Assembly (NCBI GenBank): GCA_963658405.1
Contig: CAVKQI010000076.1
Span: 1 to 12,315, forward strand
DNA from: CAG-791 sp963658405
GTDB lineage: Bacteria; Bacillota; Clostridia; Lachnospirales; Lachnospiraceae
Length of the DNA: 12,315 nt
Direction: 5' to 3'
In this document: one piece after another, positions 1-6,069 of the stretch
Numbering within the stretch: position 1 is the first letter of the stretch
Layout: the number at the start of each line of letters is the position of its first letter
Position numbers and translations under genes: made by a program
Notes under the pieces: generated by a model
What the model was told of the DNA's origin: nothing
The model's database searches: none
Seen by the model: the letters and a program-made list of their open reading frames with translations, nothing else

Positions 1-167
1 TCGGCAGCGTGCAGTATGAACTGATCAATAAGCAGTTCCAGTGCATGGCAGATTACCTGTCCTGGAATATGCTGTTCCAGAAATCCTATTCCGCAAGTGA
101 CAGAACAGACCTGAGCCGTAATGCAGATGCTATTGCTGAGCTAAAGGAACTTGGCGGCAAGCTGTAA
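1..167 (+). CDS. 3' end of an unrecognised gene (partial)
   Basis: An open frame enters from the left edge (first full codon at 3) and ends at TAA 165-167, giving the last 54 residues of a protein. The fragment is mixed polar and hydrophobic, beginning GSVQYELINKQF and ending ELKELGGKL. It looks like a helical C-terminal end, with no membrane segment, no cysteine cluster and no motif I recognise. It does not resemble the glycyl-radical C-terminus of NrdD, the usual partner of the nrdG gene found downstream. The next gene starts 84 bp later on the same strand, so co-transcription is possible. That the frame is coding is likely, because it is open to the edge and has sensible composition, but the function is unknown. 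Confidence 0.6.
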   Translation, partial: GSVQYELINKQFQCMADYLSWNMLFQKSYSASDRTDLSRNADAIAELKELGGKL

Positions 168-251
168 ATAAATGACCGGAGAAACGGAATTTCGGGAACA
201 CTGCGAAGAATGTTTATACGGGTTAACAATCAAAAGCTTGAGGAAAATCAT

Positions 252-737
252 ATGATTATAAAATACGCCACAGAAGAGGATGTCAAAGCAATTGCTGCGG
301 TCGAAGCAGAATGTTTTCCGCCTGCAGAGGCCGCCACAGAAAAGGATTTTGTTGGAAGAGTTGCACATTACGGAGATCACTTTTGGCTGATGTTCAATGA
401 AGAGAAGCTGATCGCCTTTGTGGATGGTTTTGTTACCGATGAACCGGATCTGACAGACGAAATGTATGAAAATGCGGCTATGCACAACGAAAATGGTGCG
501 TGGCAGATGATTTTTGGGGTCAACACCCTGCCGGATTACCGCAAACATGGATATGCCGGGGAGTTGATTTCCCGTGCTGTTGACGATGCCAGACAGCAAG
601 GACGCAAAGGCCTTGTGCTGACATGTAAAGAGCGGCTGATTCCGTACTACGCAAAATTCGGATTCAAAGATGAGGGGGTGTCCGATAAATCCACCCACGG
701 AAATGTCGTATGGCATCAGATGCGGCTGTCGTTTTGA
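252..737 (+). CDS. GNAT family N-acetyltransferase
   Basis: A 161-residue cytoplasmic acetyl-CoA-dependent N-acetyltransferase of the GNAT fold; the acceptor substrate cannot be told. The acetyl-CoA pyrophosphate loop (motif A) is seen as YRKHGYAGELISRA around residues 98-111, fitting R-x-x-G-x-G/A. It is followed by a helix and the typical motif B end YYAKFGFKDEG near residues 134-144. The early part (EAECFPPAEAATEKDF) resembles the serotonin N-acetyltransferase-like branch of GNATs, a family-level impression only. I chose ATG 252 because GAGG at 240-243 lies 8 nt upstream; an in-frame ATG at 210 would add 14 residues but has no clear ribosome binding site. The gene appears more AT-rich in codon choice than the cluster from 4371 on, which may indicate a different origin. 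Confidence 0.88.
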   Translation: MIIKYATEEDVKAIAAVEAECFPPAEAATEKDFVGRVAHYGDHFWLMFNEEKLIAFVDGFVTDEPDLTDEMYENAAMHNENGAWQMIFGVNTLPDYRKHGYAGELISRAVDDARQQGRKGLVLTCKERLIPYYAKFGFKDEGVSDKSTHGNVVWHQMRLSF

Positions 738-870
738 TACCTTGACGCAAAAACTTCTCGAATTGCCGTAGCAGAAGAAAAAGAAAATATCATCGTTTTT
801 TGCAAAATTGATTTTTATAACGAGAAGTGCAAAATAAACGCACACATATTGGTAAATGATCGGACAGTCA

Positions 871-880
871 CAGGTACCTG
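871..880. repeat. 10-bp perfect palindrome CAGGTACCTG
   Basis: CAGGTACCTG is its own reverse complement. It sits five bases before the first TTTGACTT copy in the nrdG leader. It could be half of an operator, but a palindrome of this length can arise by chance and I cannot assign a regulator. Confidence 0.4.
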
Positions 881-884
881 ACAT

Positions 885-919
885 TTTGACTTGTGAACTT
901 TGACTTGATACTTTGACTT
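885..919 (+). repeat. Three spaced direct repeats of TTTGACTT
   Basis: Exact copies of the octamer TTTGACTT occur at 885-892, 899-906 and 912-919, so the starts are 14 and 13 bp apart. The linkers are short and partly alike (GTGAAC, GATAC). The last copy begins an imperfect inverted repeat with AAGTCA at 943-948. Regular short spacing upstream of a gene suggests binding sites for a repeated or cooperative regulator, or a decayed tandem repeat. The function is inferred, not shown. Confidence 0.55.
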
Positions 920-1025
920 AGGAGCTTTCAGATGAAAAGTCGAAGTCATGGCATTGCAGCCCTATGACGCTGTATACCATGCATCAGGATGAACTTCTGA
1001 CAGGCTGCAGTATAAGGAGGTATGC

Positions 1026-1562
1026 ATGAACTACGGAGCGATCAAGAAAACAGATATTGCCAACGGTGTAGGTGTGAGGGTCACCCTCTTTGTCTCCGGT
1101 TGCAGAAATCACTGTCCCGGCTGTTTTCAGCCGGAAACATGGGACTTTACCTATGGCAGACATTTCGATGAGGGGACGATGCAGGAGATTCTGAAGGCTA
1201 TGGAGCCCTCCTATATCACCGGCTTTACCATGCTGGGAGGAGAGCCCTTTGAGCCGGAAAATCAGCCCAAGGTCTGTCAGATCCTGGCGGAGATTCGCCG
1301 GGCCTATCCACAGAAGAGTCTGTGGTCCTATACCGGCTATACATTGGATAAGGATCTGGTGCCCGGCGGTGCCAGATATACAGAGAAGACCGACGAGATT
1401 CTTTCCCTGCTGGATGTGTTGGTGGACGGACGATTCGAAGAAGATAAAAAGGATGTGGGCCTGATGTACCGGGGGTCCAGAAATCAGCGGATCATCGACA
1501 TGCCTCAGACGATCAGAGAAGGCCGTATTATCCTGTGGGATCAGGAAAATGCGCATAGATGA
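1026..1562 (+). CDS. nrdG: Anaerobic ribonucleoside-triphosphate reductase activating protein
   Basis: A 178-residue radical SAM activase that installs the glycyl radical on the class III ribonucleotide reductase NrdD, allowing dNTP synthesis without oxygen; cytoplasmic. The [4Fe-4S]/SAM motif C-x3-C-x2-C is present as C26, C30 and C33 (sequence CRNHCPGC), preceded by the typical VRVTLFVSG strand. The SAM-binding glycine motif is seen as MLGGEPF at residues 69-75. The conserved WSYTGYT and a DVLVDGRFEE segment near the middle and end also fit the family, as does the full length. The start has AAGGAGG at 1014-1020 five nucleotides upstream. The gene is separated from nrdD here: neither upstream gene is a reductase. 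Its stop overlaps the next start in ATGA, so translation of the decarboxylase is probably coupled to it. Confidence 0.95.
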   Translation: MNYGAIKKTDIANGVGVRVTLFVSGCRNHCPGCFQPETWDFTYGRHFDEGTMQEILKAMEPSYITGFTMLGGEPFEPENQPKVCQILAEIRRAYPQKSLWSYTGYTLDKDLVPGGARYTEKTDEILSLLDVLVDGRFEEDKKDVGLMYRGSRNQRIIDMPQTIREGRIILWDQENAHR

Positions 1563-3178
1563 TTAAGAAAAGGCTTAGAAAGGCAATAATGATAAATACA
1601 GAAACCAGCCAATCCTGTGTCAATTATTCCATCCTTCGGTCGCAGCTGCAGGAACTGATGGATCAAAACCAGTATCCCTTCCACATGCCTGGCCATAAGC
1701 GGAACATTACTCCTGTGCCGGATCTGCCGGTTGCCTGGGACATCACCGAAATCGAGGGCTCCGACGACCTCCACGATGCGCAAGGCATCCTAAAAGAGGC
1801 TATGGAGCGCACCGCCGCTCTGTGCGGCGCCGACAGAACCTGGTACCTGGTGGGCGGCAGCACCTGCGGCAATCTGGCAGCGGTGCGGGCGGCAGCGCCC
1901 AGAGACAGCGAGGTGATCGTGGCCCGCAACTGTCATAAGTCGATCTATCACGCCATTGAGCTGGGAAACCTGCAGGTGCATTGGATCGCGCCGCCTGTGG
2001 ATGAGAGCTTCGGGGTATACGGAAGCGTACCGCCGGAAGAGATAAAGGAGCTTCTGGACAGATATCCCGATACCAGGGCCGTGATCCTGACCAGCCCTAC
2101 CTACGATGGGGTACTGTCGGACATCCGGAAGATCGCAGCGTACTGCCATGACCGGCCAAAGCCCGCGGCCCTGGTGGTGGATGAGGCCCACGGCGCTCAC
2201 CTGGGACTCTCCTTTGGCGGTGATTTCTTTAGAGAGGGCGCGGTGGCCTGCGGGGCGGATCTGGTGATCCAGAGCACCCACAAGACCCTGCCCAGTCTGA
2301 CGCAGACAGCGCTGCTTCATGTGGGCAGAGGGCGGATGGATCAGATCGTGGAGGCAGCGGAGGTGGAGAGACAGCTGGACGTATTTGAGACCAGCTCTCC
2401 TTCTTACCCTCTGATGGCCTCTCTGGATGGCTGCACAGGCCTGTTGCAGGAGCATGGCGCGGAGCTTTTCGATACATGGGAGGAGAGACTTCGAGAGTTT
2501 GACCGGTGTACAAAAGACCTGAAAAAGTGGAAAATCCTCTGCCACGGCGCAGACAGTGTGGATAACCATCCGCTCTTTTACGCCTATGATCCCGGCAAGA
2601 TCCTCTTCACCAGAAGGGGGGAGTGGGGGAGAGCGGCACAGATAGAAGAGCTGCTCCAGAGAGAGTTTCACATGGAGCTGGAGATGCGGTGCGGGGAGAA
2701 TCTGCTGGCTATGACCAGCTGTGCGGACAGCCCGGATGCCCTCATCAGACTCTCAGATGCGCTGCATGCACTGGAGAAGGCACTATCATTCCCGGAAACA
2801 TCACTTGGAGATCTGAAGGGAAATGCAGAAGAGAGAAAGAACAGCCCAAAGGAAAACAGGAAGGAAAGTGTAAAAGAAAGCACAGAGAAAAGTATTCCGC
2901 TGCCGCCTGTGGGAAAAGTGCACTGCACTATTGCAGAGGCTGTGGAGAGAGCCAGGACGTCCGGCTGCCGGATGCCGATCCGTGAGGCCGTGGGAGCAGT
3001 CAGCGGAGAATACCTCTGGGCCTATCCGCCGGGAGTCCCTATAGCGGCTCCGGGAGAGGAGATCACAGAGCAGCTGGTGGCCTATGTGTCGGCCTGCCTG
3101 CAGGCAGGTACGGCGCTGAAGCACTCCGGCAGCTATGCTCCGGAGGGGGAAGAAGACTGGATCCTGGTGCTGAAATAA
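1559..3178 (+). CDS. PLP-dependent Orn/Lys/Arg decarboxylase (SpeA-like)
   Basis: A 539-residue fold-type I decarboxylase of the Bacillus SpeA/YaaO type, which releases CO2 from arginine, lysine or ornithine to make agmatine, cadaverine or putrescine; the substrate is not clear from sequence. The N-terminal signature PFHMPGHKR is at residues 40-48, followed by a DDLHDA motif. VVDEAHGAH has the PLP-ring aspartate D208, and STHKT carries the Schiff-base lysine K242. The C-terminal domain has the family's YPPGVPIAAPGE motif. Between the large and C-terminal domains lies an unusual Lys/Glu/Ser-rich stretch (about residues 421-445) that makes it longer than the roughly 480-490 residues usual for the family. 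ATG 1559 overlaps the nrdG stop; an in-frame ATG at 1589 is an alternative start. The operon ends just after it in a hairpin terminator. Confidence 0.92.
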   Translation: MIKKRLRKAIMINTETSQSCVNYSILRSQLQELMDQNQYPFHMPGHKRNITPVPDLPVAWDITEIEGSDDLHDAQGILKEAMERTAALCGADRTWYLVGGSTCGNLAAVRAAAPRDSEVIVARNCHKSIYHAIELGNLQVHWIAPPVDESFGVYGSVPPEEIKELLDRYPDTRAVILTSPTYDGVLSDIRKIAAYCHDRPKPAALVVDEAHGAHLGLSFGGDFFREGAVACGADLVIQSTHKTLPSLTQTALLHVGRGRMDQIVEAAEVERQLDVFETSSPSYPLMASLDGCTGLLQEHGAELFDTWEERLREFDRCTKDLKKWKILCHGADSVDNHPLFYAYDPGKILFTRRGEWGRAAQIEELLQREFHMELEMRCGENLLAMTSCADSPDALIRLSDALHALEKALSFPETSLGDLKGNAEERKNSPKENRKESVKESTEKSIPLPPVGKVHCTIAEAVERARTSGCRMPIREAVGAVSGEYLWAYPPGVPIAAPGEEITEQLVAYVSACLQAGTALKHSGSYAPEGEEDWILVLK

Positions 3179-3185
3179 GCATGAA

Positions 3186-3234
3186 AAAATCCGCTGCAAG
3201 GTCGGGAATATCCCGGGACATTGCAGCGGATTTT
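3186..3234. terminator. Bidirectional intrinsic terminator
   Basis: A perfect 14-bp stem pairs 3186-3199 with 3221-3234 (AAAATCCGCTGCAA against TTGCAGCGGATTTT). The 21-nt apical region contains a smaller GGGA/TCCC hairpin. The plus-strand stem runs into TTTTGCTTTT, and on the minus strand the A-run 3184-3189 gives a U-tract. It lies between two convergent genes, 8 bp after the decarboxylase stop and 5 bp beyond the stop of the minus-strand ATPase gene, so it can serve both. Confidence 0.9.
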
Positions 3235-3238
3235 GCTT

Positions 3239-3871
3239 TTACAGCCAGTCCTCGCCGCCGTAAGGCACTTCATCCTCTTCCATGCCTTCCTGGAGGATGC
3301 GGACACAGCGCTCCATGGACTCCTCAAACTCTTCCTCGTCATTATTGCGGAAAATGATCAGGTCGTCCTTGACATTGGACTGATGCAGATGAGTGGGAAC
3401 CTCAAAATTGCAGCCGGCGATGTATTCATCCCAGTGGGCGAGCTTCCAGGTATCTCTGTCAGAGTTGCGCTGGATCATGCGCTGGTGTACCACTTCAGGG
3501 GAAGTTTCTACCCAGACGACAGCCAGGGTGGCATTCTTTTCTGCCAGTTTGGCGCGCATGCCGTTGACGAAGTCCATGTCCCGGATCTCCTGGGTGAAGG
3601 GGGCGTTGATCAGCACGATATCGTCATACTCCAGGGCTTCCAGAGCCAGATCGATGACGCAGTCATATTCATAATCCCGGATATTGTCTTCGAAAAACTG
3701 GCTGCTGCGGTCGTAGGGCTGATCGGCTACCTTGAAGATCTGCTTGGAGAGCACGATCAAGGTGTCTTTGTCGAGATAGACGACATGACGAAGGCGCTTT
3801 GCCAGTGCCTTGGAAATGAAAGTCTTGCCGCAGGCCGGCGGGGATGTGACGAGAATCAGCTTTTTAACCAT
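3239..3871 (-). CDS. P-loop ATPase / kinase-like protein (AAA-type, zeta-toxin/Gnt-kinase-like fold)
   Basis: A 210-residue soluble P-loop NTPase. The N-terminal Walker A reads LVTSPPACGKTFISK (residues 7-21): GKT is intact, but the usual first glycine is serine. A later strand, YDDIVLINAPF, and VVWVETSPEVVHQRMIQRN near the middle match the small kinase-like ATPases, in which R-x-x-x-R-N arginines form the lid. The C-terminus is strongly acidic (DEEEFEES and EGMEEDEVPYGGEDWL). The substrate is unknown; a small-molecule or nucleotide kinase role is possible. Start at 3871 is set by AGGAGG (plus-strand positions 3878-3883) six nucleotides upstream; an in-frame extension to 4129 is unlike protein and probably untranslated leader. 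It is convergent with the decarboxylase and divergent from the polysaccharide cluster. Confidence 0.82.
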   Translation of the reverse strand: MVKKLILVTSPPACGKTFISKALAKRLRHVVYLDKDTLIVLSKQIFKVADQPYDRSSQFFEDNIRDYEYDCVIDLALEALEYDDIVLINAPFTQEIRDMDFVNGMRAKLAEKNATLAVVWVETSPEVVHQRMIQRNSDRDTWKLAHWDEYIAGCNFEVPTHLHQSNVKDDLIIFRNNDEEEFEESMERCVRILQEGMEEDEVPYGGEDWL

Positions 3872-4081
3872 GGGAAACCTCCTGAACGTTAGTCTCTGTA
3901 TACGAAGAGGGCACGCTCCTGTATCTTCCGTGACTGATACAATCCGAAGAAAGAGATCGAAGAAACGAAAGAAGCAAAATAAACAAAATGAACAAAGGTA
4001 TGCATGGAGCCGTGTACTCTTCGATGATGCGGACGGCAGATCATATGTTTTTGCAGCCTTTTCCGGCGGAGAGTCTGTCGT

Positions 4082-4111
4082 CTTATAATCCTGAAATGTC
4101 ATTGTAATCAA
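4082..4111 (-). promoter_or_regulatory. Probable sigma-A promoter of the ATPase gene
   Basis: Read on the minus strand, TTGATT (plus 4106-4111) is followed after 18 nt by TATAAG (plus 4082-4087). The spacing and hexamers are close to the sigma-A consensus. It would give a leader of roughly 200 nt before the start at 3871. Placed by eye; no transcription data. Confidence 0.45.
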
Positions 4112-4213
4112 GGAAATCGGTTTCCGCAATGGATAAATCGCACAGAAATTTCTGAAAAAAAAGCCTGTTTGTCTACCTGCTGCAGAGGAAAACCGGTGGA
4201 TGACAGCCTTTCA

Positions 4214-4242
4214 TTGCGAATAAGCCGGAAAAATGCTAAAGT
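4214..4242 (+). promoter_or_regulatory. Probable promoter of the surface-glycan cluster
   Basis: TTGCGA at 4214-4219 and TAAAGT at 4237-4242 are separated by 17 nt, the optimal sigma-A spacing. It lies about 130 bp before the first gene of the cluster, and the transcript leader would carry the hairpin repeat at 4326-4386. Both hexamers depart from consensus, so this is only a candidate. Confidence 0.4.
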
Positions 4243-4325
4243 AGACGTGCATATTGCCTGAAAATGATAGGGCAGAAAATATCATAAATGCGTGGCAAAA
4301 GAAAATGCCGGACAGCATTTCTTTT

Positions 4326-4386
4326 GGAGAATGCATCTATGCAGAATTCTCCTCACGCAGCCGCTGAAAAATGGCGGCACAGAAAG
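4326..4386 (+). repeat. Diverged copy of the two-hairpin intergenic repeat
   Basis: This stretch matches the second half of the 140-bp unit at 12144-12204. Shared parts are GGAGAAT, ATTCTCCTCA, GCCGCTG, AAAA, GCGGCA and AGA, in the same order and spacing. The first hairpin keeps outer arms GGAGAA/TTCTCC but has a different self-complementary tip (TGCATCTATGCA instead of CGCCTTCGCG), as expected if pairing is kept while sequence drifts. The second is a weaker GCCGC/GCGGC hairpin. The ATG at 4371 assigned to the next gene lies in its last arm. Confidence 0.7.
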
Positions 4387-5990
4387 GATTTGATTTGAAA
4401 GACAAAGCACTGGAAAAGGCGGATCTTCGCCGCAGGAGATGTTTTTATATACTGGCAGTCATTACTTTTCTGATGATCCTGCTCTTTAATTTTCTGACAC
4501 CCATGCTCACAGACGATTACAGCTACGGCACCCAGGTGCGGCAGGCAAAGTCTCTGTGGGATCTGGTGCTGCAGGAGCGGCATCAGTACATGACCTGGAA
4601 CGGACGCTCCGTGGTGCATTTTCTGCTGCGCTGCTTTCTGTGTCTGCCGGTGCCGGTATTCAAGGTGGCCAACAGCCTGATGTTTGTCCTGCTGTCCTGG
4701 CTGATCTATGACAATATCCCGGGGCACAGAGCCTATGACTGCTTTGTATGGATGTTCGTGCAGGCCGGTCTGTGGTTTTACGCTGTGGATTTTTCCCAGA
4801 CCATCCTGTGGGAGACCGGGGCGTGCAATTATCTGTGGGGCACCTGCATCATCCTGCTCTTTATGACGCTGCTGCGCCGTCACTATGAAAATAAGCTGGG
4901 AGCAGCATCTGTCTGGGATGTTCTTCTGGTGGCGCCGGAAAAGAAGACAGAATACAAAAACAGCAAAAGTAAATCCGGTTCCGGAAACAGTGCTTTTGCA
5001 CAGCAGGCAAAGAAGGAGAAGGCGCGGACATCCTGGCTGCCCGTGGCAGGCTTTTTCCTACTGGGCGTGGCAGCGGGCTGGTGCAATGAGAATACCTCCG
5101 GCGGTGCATTTTTATTTGTGCTGTTTTTACTGATGATCGCGAAGATAAAGAAGGGCATACTGCTGCCGGCGGGCGTGTCCGCAGCGGCAGGCAATCTCCT
5201 GGGACTTCTGATCATGGTGACGGCACCGGGCAATGCCATCCGGGCCTCCTTTGCCGAGGAAAATCACAGCGGTCTGGTGGGCATGATCGCCAGGGCGCAG
5301 AAGCTCACATTGAATATCCAGTCGAATTTTCAGGTGCTGCTCTGTGTGCTGATCGTGACGCTGGTGATCGGCGTCATGCAGAAAAGAGGACAGGGAAAGA
5401 ACGGCCGGACCATCTTAGGAGAGATGGCCGGACAGCTTCTGTTTACCTTCCTGTTTCTGGCGACTTCCTATGCGCTGGTGATGACGGCGGAGACACAGGC
5501 GAGAGCCTTTTTCGGCGCCGGTATTTTTCTGCTGATCGCATGCTTACAGGGCATTGTGAATATCTGCCAGGCGGAGAAAAGCCTTGGCAGGGCCGAGTCC
5601 ATCTGGGTGCGCAGCGCCTCCTGGAGCATCCTTCTGATCCTGATGCTGCAGCTGGTATTTACATTCTTAAAGGACGGCACGAATCTGGGACGTATCTACA
5701 GGGAGTGCGCAGAGCGCCAGGCCTGCGTGGAGGAGGCTGCTGCCCAGGGAAAGCAGGAGGTAACGGTAGCCAAACTGCGGCCGGAATTTGAGACCCGGTT
5801 CAGCGATGCCTATAACAGCGATCTGCAGGAAGATCCCGGCTACTGGACCAATGTGGCTTATGAGGGATATTTCGGCGTGGAGAGCATCAGCGCAGTGCCC
5901 AGAGAAGAGTGGGATGCTTTGCAAAGCGGAGACGATGCACAGAAAACGGATGCATCGGCAGACAGTCAGCAGACAGAAGCGCAGCAGTAA
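4371..5990 (+). CDS. Polytopic membrane protein of the DUF6056 type, putative GT-C-like glycosyltransferase
   Basis: A 539-residue inner-membrane protein with about 11 predicted hydrophobic helices, the first at about residues 25-43. After helix 1 it has an acidic TDDYSYG motif (D48, D49) in the first external loop, the place where GT-C enzymes carry a catalytic acid. Further marks are a GACNY segment, WCNENTSGGAF, and APGN at 285-288. A Lys/Ser-rich loop spans about 190-220. The soluble C-terminal part has YWTNVAYEGYFG (491-502). All but the Lys/Ser loop recur in the paralogue at the end of the cluster. The catalytic role is inferred. ATG 4371 has no ribosome binding site and lies inside a repeat hairpin; TTG 4395 has AAAGGA six nucleotides upstream and may be the true start. 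The tail after 505 is Gln/Asp/Ser-rich. Confidence 0.82.
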   Translation: MAAQKGFDLKDKALEKADLRRRRCFYILAVITFLMILLFNFLTPMLTDDYSYGTQVRQAKSLWDLVLQERHQYMTWNGRSVVHFLLRCFLCLPVPVFKVANSLMFVLLSWLIYDNIPGHRAYDCFVWMFVQAGLWFYAVDFSQTILWETGACNYLWGTCIILLFMTLLRRHYENKLGAASVWDVLLVAPEKKTEYKNSKSKSGSGNSAFAQQAKKEKARTSWLPVAGFFLLGVAAGWCNENTSGGAFLFVLFLLMIAKIKKGILLPAGVSAAAGNLLGLLIMVTAPGNAIRASFAEENHSGLVGMIARAQKLTLNIQSNFQVLLCVLIVTLVIGVMQKRGQGKNGRTILGEMAGQLLFTFLFLATSYALVMTAETQARAFFGAGIFLLIACLQGIVNICQAEKSLGRAESIWVRSASWSILLILMLQLVFTFLKDGTNLGRIYRECAERQACVEEAAAQGKQEVTVAKLRPEFETRFSDAYNSDLQEDPGYWTNVAYEGYFGVESISAVPREEWDALQSGDDAQKTDASADSQQTEAQQ

Positions 5991-6069
5991 AAAGCGGACA
6001 GTAAAGCTGCAGAGCGGCGCCGATAAGACACAATATAAAAGATGATGCGTATACAAAGGGAGAGCAGGA

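Larger units (their letters stand above)
738..1025. other. Non-coding leader region upstream of nrdG
   Basis: These 288 bp hold no convincing gene. The region contains a dispersed inverted repeat (CTTCTCG at 751-757 and CGAGAAG at 821-827), a perfect 10-bp palindrome at 871-880, three copies of TTTGACTT between 885 and 919, and an imperfect hairpin. It ends with a strong Shine-Dalgarno sequence, AAGGAGG at 1014-1020, five nucleotides before the nrdG ATG. I could not place a -35/-10 pair with acceptable spacing, although each TTTGACTT copy contains a -35-like TTGACT. Confidence 0.5.
3872..4370. other. Divergent intergenic region of about 500 bp
   Basis: No convincing gene is present. Apart from the promoter-like sites and the repeat listed separately, it has a small GGAAA/TTTCC hairpin at 4112-4125 and a 12-bp palindrome CAGAAATTTCTG at 4143-4154 followed by eight A residues. 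It is AT-rich compared with the flanking genes. It separates the minus-strand ATPase gene from the plus-strand glycan cluster, so control of both probably lies here. Confidence 0.5.

Noticed and set aside
839..858. Possible NrdR box in the nrdG leader (CACACATATTGG)
   Set aside because: Only one half resembles the known ACACWATATATWGTGT pattern, and no second box was found at the expected distance.
141..884. 247-codon open frame on the minus strand across the acetyltransferase
   Set aside because: It lies opposite a clear GNAT gene, its translation is rich in Phe, Cys and Ile with no motif, and it has no convincing ribosome binding site.
1790..2671. 293-codon minus-strand frame inside the decarboxylase gene
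   Set aside because: A shadow of the decarboxylase coding frame, with no start signal or motif.
3872..4129. 86-residue N-terminal extension of the ATPase
   Set aside because: A strong AGGAGG six nucleotides before ATG 3871 and the Walker A motif right after it fix the start. The probable promoter at 4082-4111 would remove the upstream ATG from the transcript.
4143..4154. Palindrome CAGAAATTTCTG followed by A8 as a terminator
   Set aside because: On the plus strand it is followed by A residues, and on the minus strand the T-run comes before the hairpin, so it cannot work as an intrinsic terminator in either direction.
4254..4285. Second promoter candidate, TTGCCT and TATCAT
   Set aside because: The spacer is 20 nt, too long for a normal sigma-A promoter, and the candidate at 4214-4242 has better spacing.
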